DNA of 18,620 nt from Leucogyrophana mollusca (taxonomy: Eukaryota > Basidiomycota > Agaricomycetes > Boletales), in contig MU266726.1 of the NCBI GenBank assembly GCA_021014945.1, positions 1 through 18,620 of the forward strand. Reading direction: 5' to 3'. The translations under genes were made by a program, and so were the position numbers. Below are positions 8,777 through 17,294 of this stretch, in pieces. The notes under the pieces were generated by a model. It was not told the origin of the DNA and searched no databases. It was given only the letters and a program-made list of their open reading frames with translations. Position 1 is the stretch's first letter; the number at the start of each line of letters is the position of its first letter.

Positions 8777-9502
8777 CCAGAAGGACTATCGGAGGGAGAG
8801 TTAGCCGTGTTTGTGCAATGGTCTGCAGCATTCTGTTTCACTAATAGCAAGCTTTATTGGTGGCGCATGCAAGGAAGGCATCTGCTGGTGCTTCCACCAG
8901 AGCAATGGTGGCAAGCGCCGGTAGAAAGTCATGATGCACCAGGGCACAAGCGTGCGACAGCGACCAGAAAATGGCATACAGTCTTCTAGTCTGTCATTTT
9001 GGCTAACCGCGTAACAGTTAGGCAGTGTATGGGTTGTTCCCCTTATTTTGCAGTGACGGGGGCCCACCCCATTCTTCCCCTGGATATTTGCGAGGAAACA
9101 TATTTGCAGCCTCCACCTGACAATATTATCAGTTCCATGGATCTGATAGTGAGGTGGGTGATCGCATCGCAGAAGCAGCGAGCGCAAATGGAGATCATTC
9201 ATTTGAAAGTCTACCAAGCGTGCATACAGGCAGCAAAGAGATTCGAGCTAGAGCACTTGGCAATCATATTTCATCAAGTCTTTGACCCAGGCAACCTTGT
9301 TTTAGTGCAGCATACAGCAATCGAGAAGTCCCTCAACAGGAAGATGCGACCCCGCTATCTCAGACCTGTGATTGTGCTATCACACAATCGTGGTGGAGCA
9401 TATATCCTAGCCGAGCTAGACGGGTCAGTTTTTGACAGGCTGACAGCAGCGTTCCAAGTGGTGCAATTCCGGATTTGGCCAACTTTATCAACATCTCACT
9501 AG
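8777..9502 (+). pseudogene. gypsy A integrase, core deleted
   Basis: In the same frame as the RT part, PEGLSEGELAVFVQW leads into the integrase N-terminal region (KLYWWRMQGRHLLVLPPEQ, then SHDAPGHK, the His pair of the zinc finger). Within a few residues the sequence jumps to RKWHTVF, a TAG (8987-8989), then ANRVTVRQCMGCSPYFAVTG, which is beyond the DDE core. The Cys pair and all three catalytic acids are therefore missing, a deletion of roughly 200 residues judged from family layout. The C-terminal part is well kept: FDPGNLVLVQHTAIEKSLN, RYLRPVIV and GGAYILAELDGSV, the usual integrase tail. The frame ends at 9502, where the tail has slipped to another frame. Confidence 0.8.
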
Positions 9503-9675
9503 AGCAGTTCCACAAACTTAAGGAGTTGGAGGAAAAGGACCCAGAGGAAGAAGACCCCTCTCCTCCTACTGCAGATCTAGTGGATAGCGAGACCATGGAC
9601 GACAAAGACGACAAAGACGAACCAGTGTTTGCCCTACTGATGCAGAGATCACACAGCACACCCCTGCTTGCTTGA
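9466..9675 (+). pseudogene. gypsy A polyprotein acidic tail, frameshifted
   Basis: After AAFQVVQF the expected continuation is in a different frame: IPDLANFINISLEQFHKLKE followed by a Glu/Asp-rich run (DPEEEDP, DDKDDKDE). This fits the C-terminal tail found after the integrase in this gypsy group, so a single frameshift near 9465 separates it from the main frame. It is the only frameshift I see in recognisable gypsy A coding sequence. The frame ends with TGA at 9673-9675. Confidence 0.6.
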
Positions 9676-10079
9676 GGAAGACTGGTGAACTCCAGCGACC
9701 AATTTGGAGTTGCTGCACTCACTACCATTCAGAAAACAGATCACCTACGCACACAGTAGAGGTGGTCATTAGGGTGTTTATTCACATGAAGGCAGTCATC
9801 GACTCAGGTATCAAGTTCTGCATGATCTCAGAAGTCGCAGCAAGATCTTGCAGGCTCAACTGGGATAATCTGCATCTGGCAATTGGCCAAACACCCTTAC
9901 AACTGCAGGTTCTTGTCATGAGCGATCTCCCAGTGGCCCTGGTTCTCGGGAGGTCCTTTGGCGCGTGTGTGCGGGCGCGGTGTCGTATGACGGCGACAGG
10001 AGACTTCATAATGTGGATATGTCACCTACTGACAGGTCTATATGTCACAGCACGCACGTCTCCGAACGGATCAGCTTAG
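9672..10079 (+). pseudogene. Orphan gypsy-type retropepsin fragment
   Basis: An open frame of 135 codons. From about residue 28 it has retropepsin layout: VEVVIRVFIHMKAVIDSGIK with the catalytic DSG at 9801-9809, then QTPLQLQVLVMSDLPVALVL and GRSF, matching the usual DLPxxxLLGRPF block. The protease would mature a gag-pol polyprotein by aspartic catalysis. Its position is odd: it follows integrase of gypsy A on the same strand, whereas protease normally precedes RT. It is therefore a piece of another element copy. The first 27 residues are unassigned. It is cut at about 10080 by the minus-strand copia fragment. The DSG triad is intact, but no neighbouring domains remain. Confidence 0.62.
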
Positions 10080-10085
10080 CTATCA

Positions 10086-10847
10086 AGGAGGTTTGAACAT
10101 TATCCCAAAGGAAGAATAATCATTGAAGAACATTGCAGTCTATTTATAGCTATCTATTGATAGGTTTGGGAATTCATTGAGATCTGCATGTATTAATTCC
10201 AGCAGTTTGGTTGCACAGGAAGATGATGGTGGGAACGGCAAGTGGTGCAACTTTCTGAACTCACAACCTTCACGTGGTTTATTTTCAGAAGGAAGCATAA
10301 TATTGGAAGGTCCCCCTTTAACCAATTTAGGAAGCTTCTTGAGAGCTTGTTTCCCAGAATACCCAAAATGTCTATGCCACAAGTCATAGTCAGAAGGAGC
10401 TACAGCATTTACCGAAGTAAAGTGCTTCTTCATACTTTCTATTGGATTATAGATGTCTGCTTTAAACCAATGTAGGGTATCTCCCTCACAGTGTGAACAA
10501 CCAGTGATAAGAAGACATCCATTACGTTTGTCCCAGATGTTTGTTTCCTGCCCATGTGAAGCAAGATATGCCCCTTTTCCCAGAGCTTGATTATTTGAGA
10601 AGATTCTTCCAAATGCTTCTGGTACGTAAATAACAGGCTCCAGCGTGACTTGCACTTCTTTCCCTTGGCCGTTAATGTGCTTAAGAATTACAGCTCCATG
10701 ACCTAATATGGCAATGTGGTGATCAGCTGGTTTGGGGCTTTGGAAAGATCCAAGAAAGACATCTTTACAGATATAGAAAGAGTTGGATGTGATGAGGAGG
10801 CAATGAGGTCGGAGATGAGTAGATGACAGGAATGTGATCATGAGCAA
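10086..10847 (-). pseudogene. copia pre-integrase and integrase start (copia 2)
   Basis: The minus-strand frame has DLWHRHFGYSGKQALKKLPK (pre-integrase HxxxxH), a CEFRKLHHLPFPP motif where CxxC-GK is expected but only one Cys remains, and LELIHADL with the first catalytic Asp of the integrase. After a TAG (10142-10140) the frame continues with TAMFFNDYSSFGIMFK, where the family has FxDDYS. The second catalytic Asp therefore appears to be Asn (codon 10124-10122). Similarity ends at 10086 with two stops. Upstream, the IFSNNQALGKGAYLASHGQ part fits the protease to pre-integrase linker, but no protease DSG is visible. It differs from copia 1 and belongs to another copia lineage. Confidence 0.75.
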
Positions 10848-11584
10848 TGAAGGTATTTTTGTAATCCCTTCGCCAATTACATTCTAGCCAATCAAAATAG
10901 ATGCTGATCTGATAGTGATATCCAGCAGTCTGGCTGTGTGGTCTGCAAACAAAAGGTTTAATGATGGAACCTTTAGCTTTTCACATGACTATTTTGTCCC
11001 AGCCCTTCTGTTGTTCTTCTTCTGTGAAGCTATAGTAATTTTCACTGCCAATTCCTTTGTAGACATATGTGAATTCGTCCTCTGAGGTATATTGAGTTGG
11101 ATAGAGGATGCTCTGATTGTAGGAATCGTCTAGATCTGGTGTGGAATTGTGTACAGTGGGAAAGAAGATGTATGGGAAGTGGGAGTAGTATGGCGTGGGA
11201 TATAAGGCATGTAGATAGATTGTTGGCGACACTGAGGAGGCTGTGGAAGAAATCTTGATGACAAACAACAAGACCCCCCAGCTCCAAAGAGTTGTGGATC
11301 AATCCAAACATTTGCGAAAGAACTGATGAGAGGCCCCTTCTCTTTGTAGATAAACCAACAAGCAGCTGGCTCAATCCATACAGAAACTTTCTAGAAACAA
11401 GGTCTGATGTCCAAAGCGATATTCCAAAGACGGTGATCTGTGGGACTCATGTGTACTTTTGCAAAGCGCTTGGGTGATTACCTCAGCCTCCTCATGTCAT
11501 ATCCCGTGCAGCCACGCGCCCTCATATTCCCTTCCAAATCCCTTCCGCACATTTCCGTGCCCCTCCGATCCCTCTGTCTAATAA
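10848..11584. other. Unassigned stretch between copia 2 and gypsy B
   Basis: It lies upstream of copia 2 on the minus strand, where gag, leader or LTR would be expected. Minus-strand open frames (11271-10981 and 11374-11042) are rich in Ser, Pro and Tyr or have no motif, with no gag pattern or zinc knuckle. Near 10860-10950 another minus-strand frame (around NTFIAHDHIPVIYSSPTS) could be protease-region debris, but this is weak. On the plus strand, no gag core of gypsy B is visible before 11585, so the left end of gypsy B is truncated or covered. Confidence 0.45.
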
Positions 11585-12024
11585 ATGTTGGACTTAGCGT
11601 TTTCCAGACTCGTTGCTCGCAACACCAAGGTCAATGCGCCGGCTGACAAGTCTTCCGGTACCCCCAAGCCTCCAGGGATTCTTCCGGCAAGGGAAACAAC
11701 TCCAACTCCTCTTCATCCAACTCCTCCAAGCCAAAGACCAACAACTCTGGCTCTTCCAACTCCAACTCTAACTCCAGCTCTACCTCCAACTCCACCTCTC
11801 ACTCCGGCAACAATTCCGAGATCACCAGCAAGCTAGGCAAGGACGGGAAACTCCTCCCTGCTGAACGTGAGCAGCGTATGTGCCTCAGTCTCTGCCTCTT
11901 TTGCAGACTGGCAGGTCACACTGCTCATGACTGTCCCAAATCCACCTCTCGTGCTGCTCAGGCTGCGCCTGCTCCCACCACTCCGGAAGCCAAACCGGAG
12001 GTCTCCAAGGAGGTGAAAAAATAG
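11585..12024 (+). pseudogene. gypsy B gag C-terminus with CCHC zinc knuckle
   Basis: The useful frame runs from 11647 to the TAG at 12022-12024 and has few Met codons. It encodes a Ser/Asn-rich linker, then SKLGKDGKLLPAEREQR and a perfect knuckle, CLFCRLAGHTAHDC (CX2CX4HX4C), followed by an Ala/Pro-rich end. The stretch LGKDGKLLPAER before the knuckle is typical of fungal chromovirus gag. The knuckle would bind element RNA during packaging. From 11585 to about 11660 the gag-like start (MLDLAFSRLVARNTK) lies in a different frame, so a frameshift sits in the C-rich run near 11670. The main capsid domain is missing. Confidence 0.78.
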
Positions 12025-12629
12025 AGAGCAACCTCCACAGCTCCGCACGGACTGGAAGTTGCGTTGACTCCAACCGTGAACCTATGGAGATCCGTCTCAA
12101 TGTGTCCACTCTTTCCAATCCCAATTCCCATATGCCTACGGTCACTCTTCTTACCTATGATTTTCCTCCAATTCCTGCGTTGATTGATTCCGGCTCTAGC
12201 CATTGTTTTATAGACACTTCTTATATCGCAAAAACCCAGATTCCAACATATTCCATACCTCCTATCCCGCTCTCTCTCTTTGACGGTTCTTGTAATACTT
12301 ACATTTCCAAAGCTGTAGATCTGTTTGTATGTTTCCCTTCTGGCGATGTCACCTCCACGACATTTTATGTCACTCCGTTGGATTCCTCATGCTCCGCAGT
12401 CTTAGGACACAACTGGTTCACCCACTACAATCCATTGATTGACTGGGTACTGAACAGTATCATGTTCTGGACTCCACCGCTGAGCATGCCAGTGCCCCTG
12501 ACGTCACCCTCCGCTCCGGAGACCCCATCCCCTATTCCTCCACCTCTGGATTCTCCTCCGCCCAACTCGCCAGGTGCCCCTGGACTCCAGAAGCCCCATA
12601 TTTCCTTCATCAACGCCGCTGCCTACTAG
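12012..12629 (+). CDS. gypsy B retropepsin (pol start)
   Basis: The pol frame overlaps the end of gag in the -1 frame and is open from 12012 to the TAG at 12627-12629; the first ATG is at 12084. Counting from that ATG, the protease active site PALIDSGSSHCFID is at residues 32-45 (DSG from 12186) and the second conserved block, AVLGHNWFTHYNPLIDW, at about 105-121. Both look intact. A Pro-rich linker follows, ending in ISFINAAAY just before the stop. The domain would cleave gag-pol. In relatives this frame runs straight into RT, and here it does so after the one TAG, so the stop is probably a nonsense change rather than a natural end. Confidence 0.78.
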   Translation, partial: GEKIESNLHSSARTGSCVDSNREPMEIRLNVSTLSNPNSHMPTVTLLTYDFPPIPALIDSGSSHCFIDTSYIAKTQIPTYSIPPIPLSLFDGSCNTYISKAVDLFVCFPSGDVTSTTFYVTPLDSSCSAVLGHNWFTHYNPLIDWVLNSIMFWTPPLSMPVPLTSPSAPETPSPIPPPLDSPPPNSPGAPGLQKPHISFINAAAY

Positions 12630-13463
12630 TACACTTGTCAAATGGAAGGTTCCCAGCAGTTCACCCTTTCTCTCGAAGATCCTGTACTCAAAGCTCGCTC
12701 TGCCTCTACCTCCACTCCCTCCAACGACTCCATGAATCTCGACTCCGTCCCTCCGGAGTATCACGAGTTTGCGGATGTTTTCAGTAAGGCCAAGGCCTCT
12801 CACCTCCTGGAGCATTGGGATTTCGATCTCAAAATTGAGCTCGAGGACGGCGCCACCCCTTCGCTTGGCAGACTCTACTCCATTTCCCCTTTGGAACTCC
12901 AGGCGCTCCACGAGTTCCTGGACAAGAACCTCAATTATGGGTTCATCTGCCCTTCCCCTTCTCCCTATACCGCTCCAATGCTCTTCGTCACGAAGAAGGA
13001 TGGCTCCCTTCGCCTCTGCGTCGATTTCCGAGGTCTCAATAAAATCACCAAGAAGGACCGCTATCCACTTCCCCGCATTTCCGGCCTCCTGGATTCCCCT
13101 TCCCACGCTAAGGTCTACACTAAGATCGATCTCCGGAACGCCTATTATCTAGTCTGCATTGCCGCCGGAGATGAGTGGAAGACTGCCTTCCGCACATGCT
13201 ATGGGTCCTATGAGTGGATAGTCATGCCTTTCGGCCTGACCAACGCCCCGGCGGCTTTCCAATGCTTCATCAATACGATATTCAGCGACATGCTAGATGT
13301 CCATGTGGTGGTATACCTCAACAACATCCTGATCTATTCCAATGACCTGGACTCACATTGCTCCCATGTCCGGGAAGTCCTCCGCAGACTCCAGAAACAC
13401 GGCCTCTACGCCAATCCCAAGAAGTGTGAGTTCCACGCCGATACTGTAGAGTATCTGGGCTAG
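12630..13463 (+). pseudogene. gypsy B reverse transcriptase with YLNN active site
   Basis: It is in frame with the protease, starting at CQMEGSQQF. Numbering from the Met at 12642: [16 protein letters not shown] at 37-52, [20 protein letters not shown] at 123-142, motif [10 protein letters not shown] at 161-169 with its Asp intact (163), and [20 protein letters not shown] at 183-202. The active-site motif is YLNN at 225-228 (13314-13325), where the family has Tyr-x-Asp-Asp, so both metal-binding Asps are Asn and polymerase activity should be lost. Length and order are otherwise normal. The frame stops at TAG 13461-13463 within the YLGxIL motif and continues beyond it in the same frame. Confidence 0.88.
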
Positions 13464-13901
13464 ATCCTCACACCAGAAGGCCTCTCCATGGCCTCCGACA
13501 AAATCCAGACTATCGTTGATTGGCCGGAACCTCGGAAAGTCAAAGACATCCAGTCCTTCCTAGGTTTCACTAATTTCTATAGGCAATTCATCCATAATTA
13601 TTCTGATATTGTCATCCCACTCACCCATCTTACCTGCAAGGATGCTCCGTGGAATTTTTCTGACGGTTGCAGGAAGTCTTTCAATGCCTTGAAGACTGCC
13701 TTCACTTCCGCTCTGGTCCTCACCCACTGGGTTCCAGACGCTCCGCTCACAGTCAAGACTGATGCCTCCGACTGGCTTGGATACGAGGGTACTGACGAGG
13801 AGACTTCCTGGCTCCTAGCCACGGAACTAGATTATGTGTCGGACTTAGTCACAGACTTCCATGCCAAAAACCCGGGCAAACCCAGTCCTTACATCCCTTG
13901 A
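13464..13901 (+). pseudogene. gypsy B RT end and RNase H start fused to chromodomain tail
   Basis: After the TAG the same frame gives LTPEGLSMASDKIQTIVDWP, VKDIQSFLGFTNFYRQFI, DAPWNFSDGCRKSFNALK and then LTVKTDASDW, the RT thumb/connection and the opening of RNase H with its first catalytic Asp. At about 13773-13778 it switches to LGYEGTDEETSWLLATEL and DLVTDFHAKNPGKPSPYIP, which fits the end of an integrase chromodomain. The rest of RNase H and nearly the whole integrase are missing, several hundred residues, with the frame kept. The TGA at 13899-13901 is a natural-looking end. A chromodomain would steer integration to marked chromatin. Confidence 0.8.
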
Positions 13902-14012
13902 ACCTTTCTAAGTCTTATTCTGACTCTTCTGCACGTTTTTCCAATCACTCCGGCCATTGCCAGACACCATTGTTTAATTTTTGTACACTACGTGGCAAGG
14001 ACAAAAAGACAA

Positions 14013-14790
14013 TGTAATCTACTTCCGGCCGCTTCCGCTAGCGACTGGACCCTCCTTGTCATCGTCTGTTGGGTACTCGTGCTGGGACCCGTTTCCACTT
14101 GCACCATGGTTTCCAGAGCAAAGGCTACCCTGTCCAATAGGCGTAGCCCCCTCCGGAAAAAAACTTTATCATTTATCCTCCATCTGTCATACTAAACCTA
14201 TGTACATAGCCCCCTCCGTTTTCCGGACCCACTCCGTACTCCGCAGCTATCCCTTAGTTGTTTTCCTTAATGTTTGTTGCACCGGTTTCCAGTTACTGTA
14301 CTCCATAGCACAGCCCGACTCTGTAGTATAAATATTGCTCCGATGTATGCTCCTTTTCCTTAGTTCGGATATCATCTTAATCACCTCTGTTGCATTCTGC
14401 CTCTGATCCTCTCTGATTATCTCCTCTAAAGTCTTTTCCTAAGACTTCCTCTGTCTCTCTTAAACTCTGTTTTCTCTCCGACCCCTTCCGACCTACTTCC
14501 GAAATACGGAACTGAACTCGGACAAAGGCACAGCACATAAGCTGAAGCCAATGTTCCATTCCAAACTCCAGAATCAGTTCGTACTATTCTATCTACGTTC
14601 CTACGCTTACTCCCTAGTCCGGAGTTCCCCAGAAAGCACCAGAGGAACCGGATTTGACACCTCGGCCTATTGGTCCCGCAACGAGGCATATGTGCCAAGG
14701 GTCTTTTCTAGTCTCGAATTAATCTACCTCGGCAGAGATTCTCAAACAACTAGGGTACTATTGTGGTACACACAAGTTTCCTTTTAGAGG
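14013..14790 (+). repeat. Probable 3' LTR of gypsy B
   Basis: About 110 bp after the pol stop, a purine-rich run (13994-14012) is followed by TGTAATC, a plausible polypurine tract and LTR start. The next several hundred bases have no coding pattern, are rich in TCCGG and CTCCG words, and contain a TATA-like box. The 3' end is uncertain: no second LTR copy exists in the window to define it, and the stated end is only where the composition changes. Confidence 0.45.
14327..14335 (+). promoter_or_regulatory. TATA-like box in putative LTR
   Basis: TATAAATAT lies about 315 bp into the putative LTR, followed by a pyrimidine-rich stretch, consistent with a U3 promoter and downstream start region. 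The placement is plausible but based on sequence alone. Confidence 0.4.
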
Positions 14791-14844
14791 ATAGGAAAGG
14801 TCAGATCAAATGAAGAAGAGCAATGTGGGGATGACATAGCAAGT

Positions 14845-15860
14845 CTAGCATTCACTGTTCCAGTCAGGGGTGTACCCATTGTTAAGGTTACCCAATACAT
14901 CTAGATTGAAAAGATCTGGTTCTAGAGATTCTACGCGGCATCGGTGGATATCAGCAAGAACTAGTTCATACTGAAAGGGAACGTTTGTGGGGATTGGTTC
15001 ATCGATAGGGCTGAGGACTTGAGGGTCAAAAGAGTTGGTGGATTCAGAGCGAGACATAGTTACAGTAGTCGTAGTGAAGTCGGATAAGGAAGGGAATTGA
15101 GGCTCACCCAGCGTAAGCTGGGGAGCCTCGGGGTCGACGCGTGGAACATAAGGGACGAGAGCTGTAGAGGTTAGTGAAGAAACGGTGGCAGGACTCGAGT
15201 CCTCCCCAGGCTGGGACAGCACTGGAGAGGGCTCACTTGATGGAGTCCTGCAAAGGACCGCATGCAGCTGCAGTGGGTCCTTTGCGTACGCTTCTTCGGG
15301 ACTTGCTGAGATTAACTTCTCATCGGCTGGTTCCGGGTCCACGCTGGTCCCTAAACTTGGCAGGGCATCAGCGTTATATGTGGCCCGGGGATAATTATAG
15401 AAGAACTTAGCTGGTACAGGCTCGACGCGCCCAGCTAGGGCAATTGGGACCAGGGACCGTACAAGTGACACGGCCGGAGGGTCCTCTACTGAGTGAACCT
15501 GAATGGGGTCGCCAAGTTGCCGGTCCCTGTGTATTCCTTCTTCAGCAAGAAGTGGGTAGCCGTACTCATAATCCTTGGTGTTCTGATATTCATTTTCCAA
15601 ATATACTGTTTGCCACCCATTCATGGCAATAATATCCGTGGTTCTATTTGCAAACTCCAAATGTGACCCGATGCCTAAGTCTAAGTCACAGCGTCCAAAT
15701 GGGTGACCTGGCCGGAGTACCAGCCTCAAGGGTTCTTCGATCGAGAAGCTGCCCCAATAAGGCTCGGTCGGGATTGGTTGAAAGTAACTATAATCACAGT
15801 TATCGGGTGACCATCACACTGTATCCGCAATCTAATCAGTAGTCCACGTGCCTTGGTCCA
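14845..15860 (-). pseudogene. gypsy C post-protease region, retropepsin core missing
   Basis: A short piece in one frame (about 15860-15780) ends in LIRLRIQCDGHPITVII, the strand that in relatives runs into the protease Asp-Thr-Gly. Here DTG is absent. Another frame then takes over with EPYWGSFSIEEPLRLVLRPG and HPFGRCDLDLGIGSHLEFAN, then MNGWQTVYLENEYQN and DYEYGYPLLAEEG. The remaining ~200 residues are rich in Pro, Ser and Glu and end with LFNLDVLGNLNNGYTPDW. The 294-codon frame (15729-14845) has no stop, which is unusual for this window. I do not know its function; it seems to belong with the gag-protease polyprotein of this gypsy group. Confidence 0.55.
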
Positions 15861-15879
15861 GACCGAATGGGCCTCTATT

Positions 15880-17185
15880 TTAGGTACATCGATCTTTACG
15901 TTTAATAGCTTCCATAAGAACTCCGGAAAGTTCCTTAGAAACACTGAGAACGTCACCAATAGCAATCTGGACCGGAGTGCCGAGAAGCCGGTTCAGGACA
16001 TTTTTAGAATCAACGTGCACGGCTACATTGGACCGTTTCGGGTTATTCTGGTGGGCTTCTAAGTCCTCATTGGGGACTTTAACGCTTGACTCTTGTTTCT
16101 GTCCCCTTAGCCTCTCTTTCTCTTTCCTCCCAGCTGGTCCCTTGCTCGTTACTGGTATGTCTTCCATAATAACATCATCGTCGCTAACCGTGGGTGGACA
16201 TTTACTAACAATTTTGGGCGCCTTAACTGGGCACTCATCTTTTTTGAGTACAGGTTTAATAGGAACCGGGCTTGTTCGCACGGGCATGGGGACAGTCGCC
16301 GGCACCTTAACAGGCACTGGCGGCTTGTTCTCTTTCCCTTTGACATTGCGTCCTATCTCGCGTGGTACGCGCTCTTCAGCACACCTCTCTCGGTCCTTTC
16401 GCTCTTGTCTCTGTCGATTTCTCACCTCGCTGAGCAGCGGTGGATAAACTCCATCAAATATCTCTTGCTGGTTCTTTGTCGCCCCTTTCGTTGTTCTTTC
16501 TGTTGGGTACACTAGTACTTCTTCATTGTACACATCACTTGCGTCTGCAGGTACCATGTATACTTCTTCATGGTTGTCTGAATCCAGATGGACCCATCTC
16601 TCCTCGCTCGGGTCAAGCGTAATGAGGTGAGCTTTTGCTTTCATTGTTTCACATTTCAGTGCCTGTATTAATGTCTCCTCACCTTGCCTTCGCAGTGAAC
16701 ACCCATCAGGTAACGCAACCTTTCCTTGCACGTCTCTAACTAATGTTCCCTTGGTGAGTTCCTTATTAATATCAGGGCATGTATTGACGCTGTGCCCATC
16801 CTGTCCACAGCCATAACATCGAATACATCGGATGTAGGGGGCTGTAGGGGAACTATGTGGTGCAGAAGCCAGAGGGGGCACATTATTAGATCCGTTACTT
16901 CTACTTGCGTTTGGATTCCATACGTTTCTCGTAGCCGTAGTTATCAGACCATCCTTGTTGTTCTGTATCTTAGGGGCCCTAACAACGCTCTTATCCTCCA
17001 AGTCGAACTTACATGCTCTGAAATACAGCAACCCATATCGATTGTTATCGATAGACATCTTATTAAATTGTTGAATGATGTCCTCGACTTCATCCTGAGG
17101 GACTGGTTTGGTAGTAACTTTACTATGAGTGGCCTTGGGCTTAGTGGAAGTACAAGTAGTATGAGATTCATCCTCAGTACGACCT
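15880..17185 (-). pseudogene. gypsy C gag with CCHC zinc knuckle
   Basis: The ATG-initiated frame starts at 17058, but the same frame is open from about 17185 and includes QDEVEDIIQQFNKMSI, which matches the gag layout, so the true protein began further upstream. The knuckle CYGCGQDGHSVNTC is at residues 81-94 from that ATG (16818-16777), with perfect CX2CX4HX4C spacing. After it come a DVQGKVALPDG segment, a long basic and Pro-rich linker with many Lys-Pro and Val-Pro repeats, DDDVIMEDIPV, and LLGTPVQIAIGDVLSVSKEL, a conserved block just before the protease in this group. The frame then ends at 15880. Upstream, an Asp/Ser tract (17290-17208) is out of frame. It is well preserved over about 400 codons. 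Confidence 0.75.
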
Positions 17186-17294
17186 TATGATGAGACTTCC
17201 TTCATTCATCGTCTGAGTCTGACGAATCAGAAGTATCTGATTCATCATCCGAGTCGCTAGGAGAGTCAGAGTCTATATCACACTATCCATCGGA

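Larger units (their letters stand above)
7202..9675 (+). mobile_element. Ty3/gypsy element A, internally deleted and full of stops
   Basis: Recognisable pol domains run in gypsy order on the plus strand: protease C-terminus (about 7430-7550), reverse transcriptase (from about 7560), RNase H (about 7930-8490), integrase zinc-finger start (about 8800-8970), integrase C-terminal part (about 8975-9465) and an acidic tail (to 9675). All but the tail share one frame. Gag, most of the protease, the RT N-terminal half and the integrase DDE core are absent. No LTRs were identified at either end, so the limits are those of recognisable coding sequence. Confidence 0.82.
11585..13901 (+). mobile_element. 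Ty3/gypsy chromovirus, element B (internally deleted)
   Basis: Order on the plus strand: gag C-terminus with intact zinc knuckle, protease, RT, RNase H start, then directly a chromodomain-like C-terminus. All pol parts share one frame from about 12012 to 13901, with two stops (TAG at 12627 and 13461). The region is less decayed than gypsy A and richer in CG and TCCGG words, suggesting a younger insertion. A probable 3' LTR begins at about 14013. The 5' LTR and most of gag are missing. Confidence 0.85.
14845..17290 (-). mobile_element. Ty3/gypsy element C, gag and downstream ORF only
   Basis: On the minus strand: an acidic Asp/Ser tract (17290-17208), gag with CCHC knuckle (about 17180-15880), a short pre-protease segment in another frame (about 15860-15780), then a 294-codon ORF (15729-14845). 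RT, RNase H and integrase are not adjacent. The layout resembles a basidiomycete gypsy group whose gag-protease region is followed by a separate pol ORF. No LTR was recognised on either side. Confidence 0.7.

Noticed and set aside
12504..13106. 200-codon minus-strand frame opposite gypsy B pol
   Set aside because: It is the shadow of the protease/RT coding strand; its Gly/Arg-rich wording comes from codon bias on the other strand.
15977..16447. 156-codon plus-strand frame opposite gypsy C gag
   Set aside because: It is the shadow of a long gag frame with a clear zinc knuckle; the Ser/Leu/Gly-rich translation has no motif.
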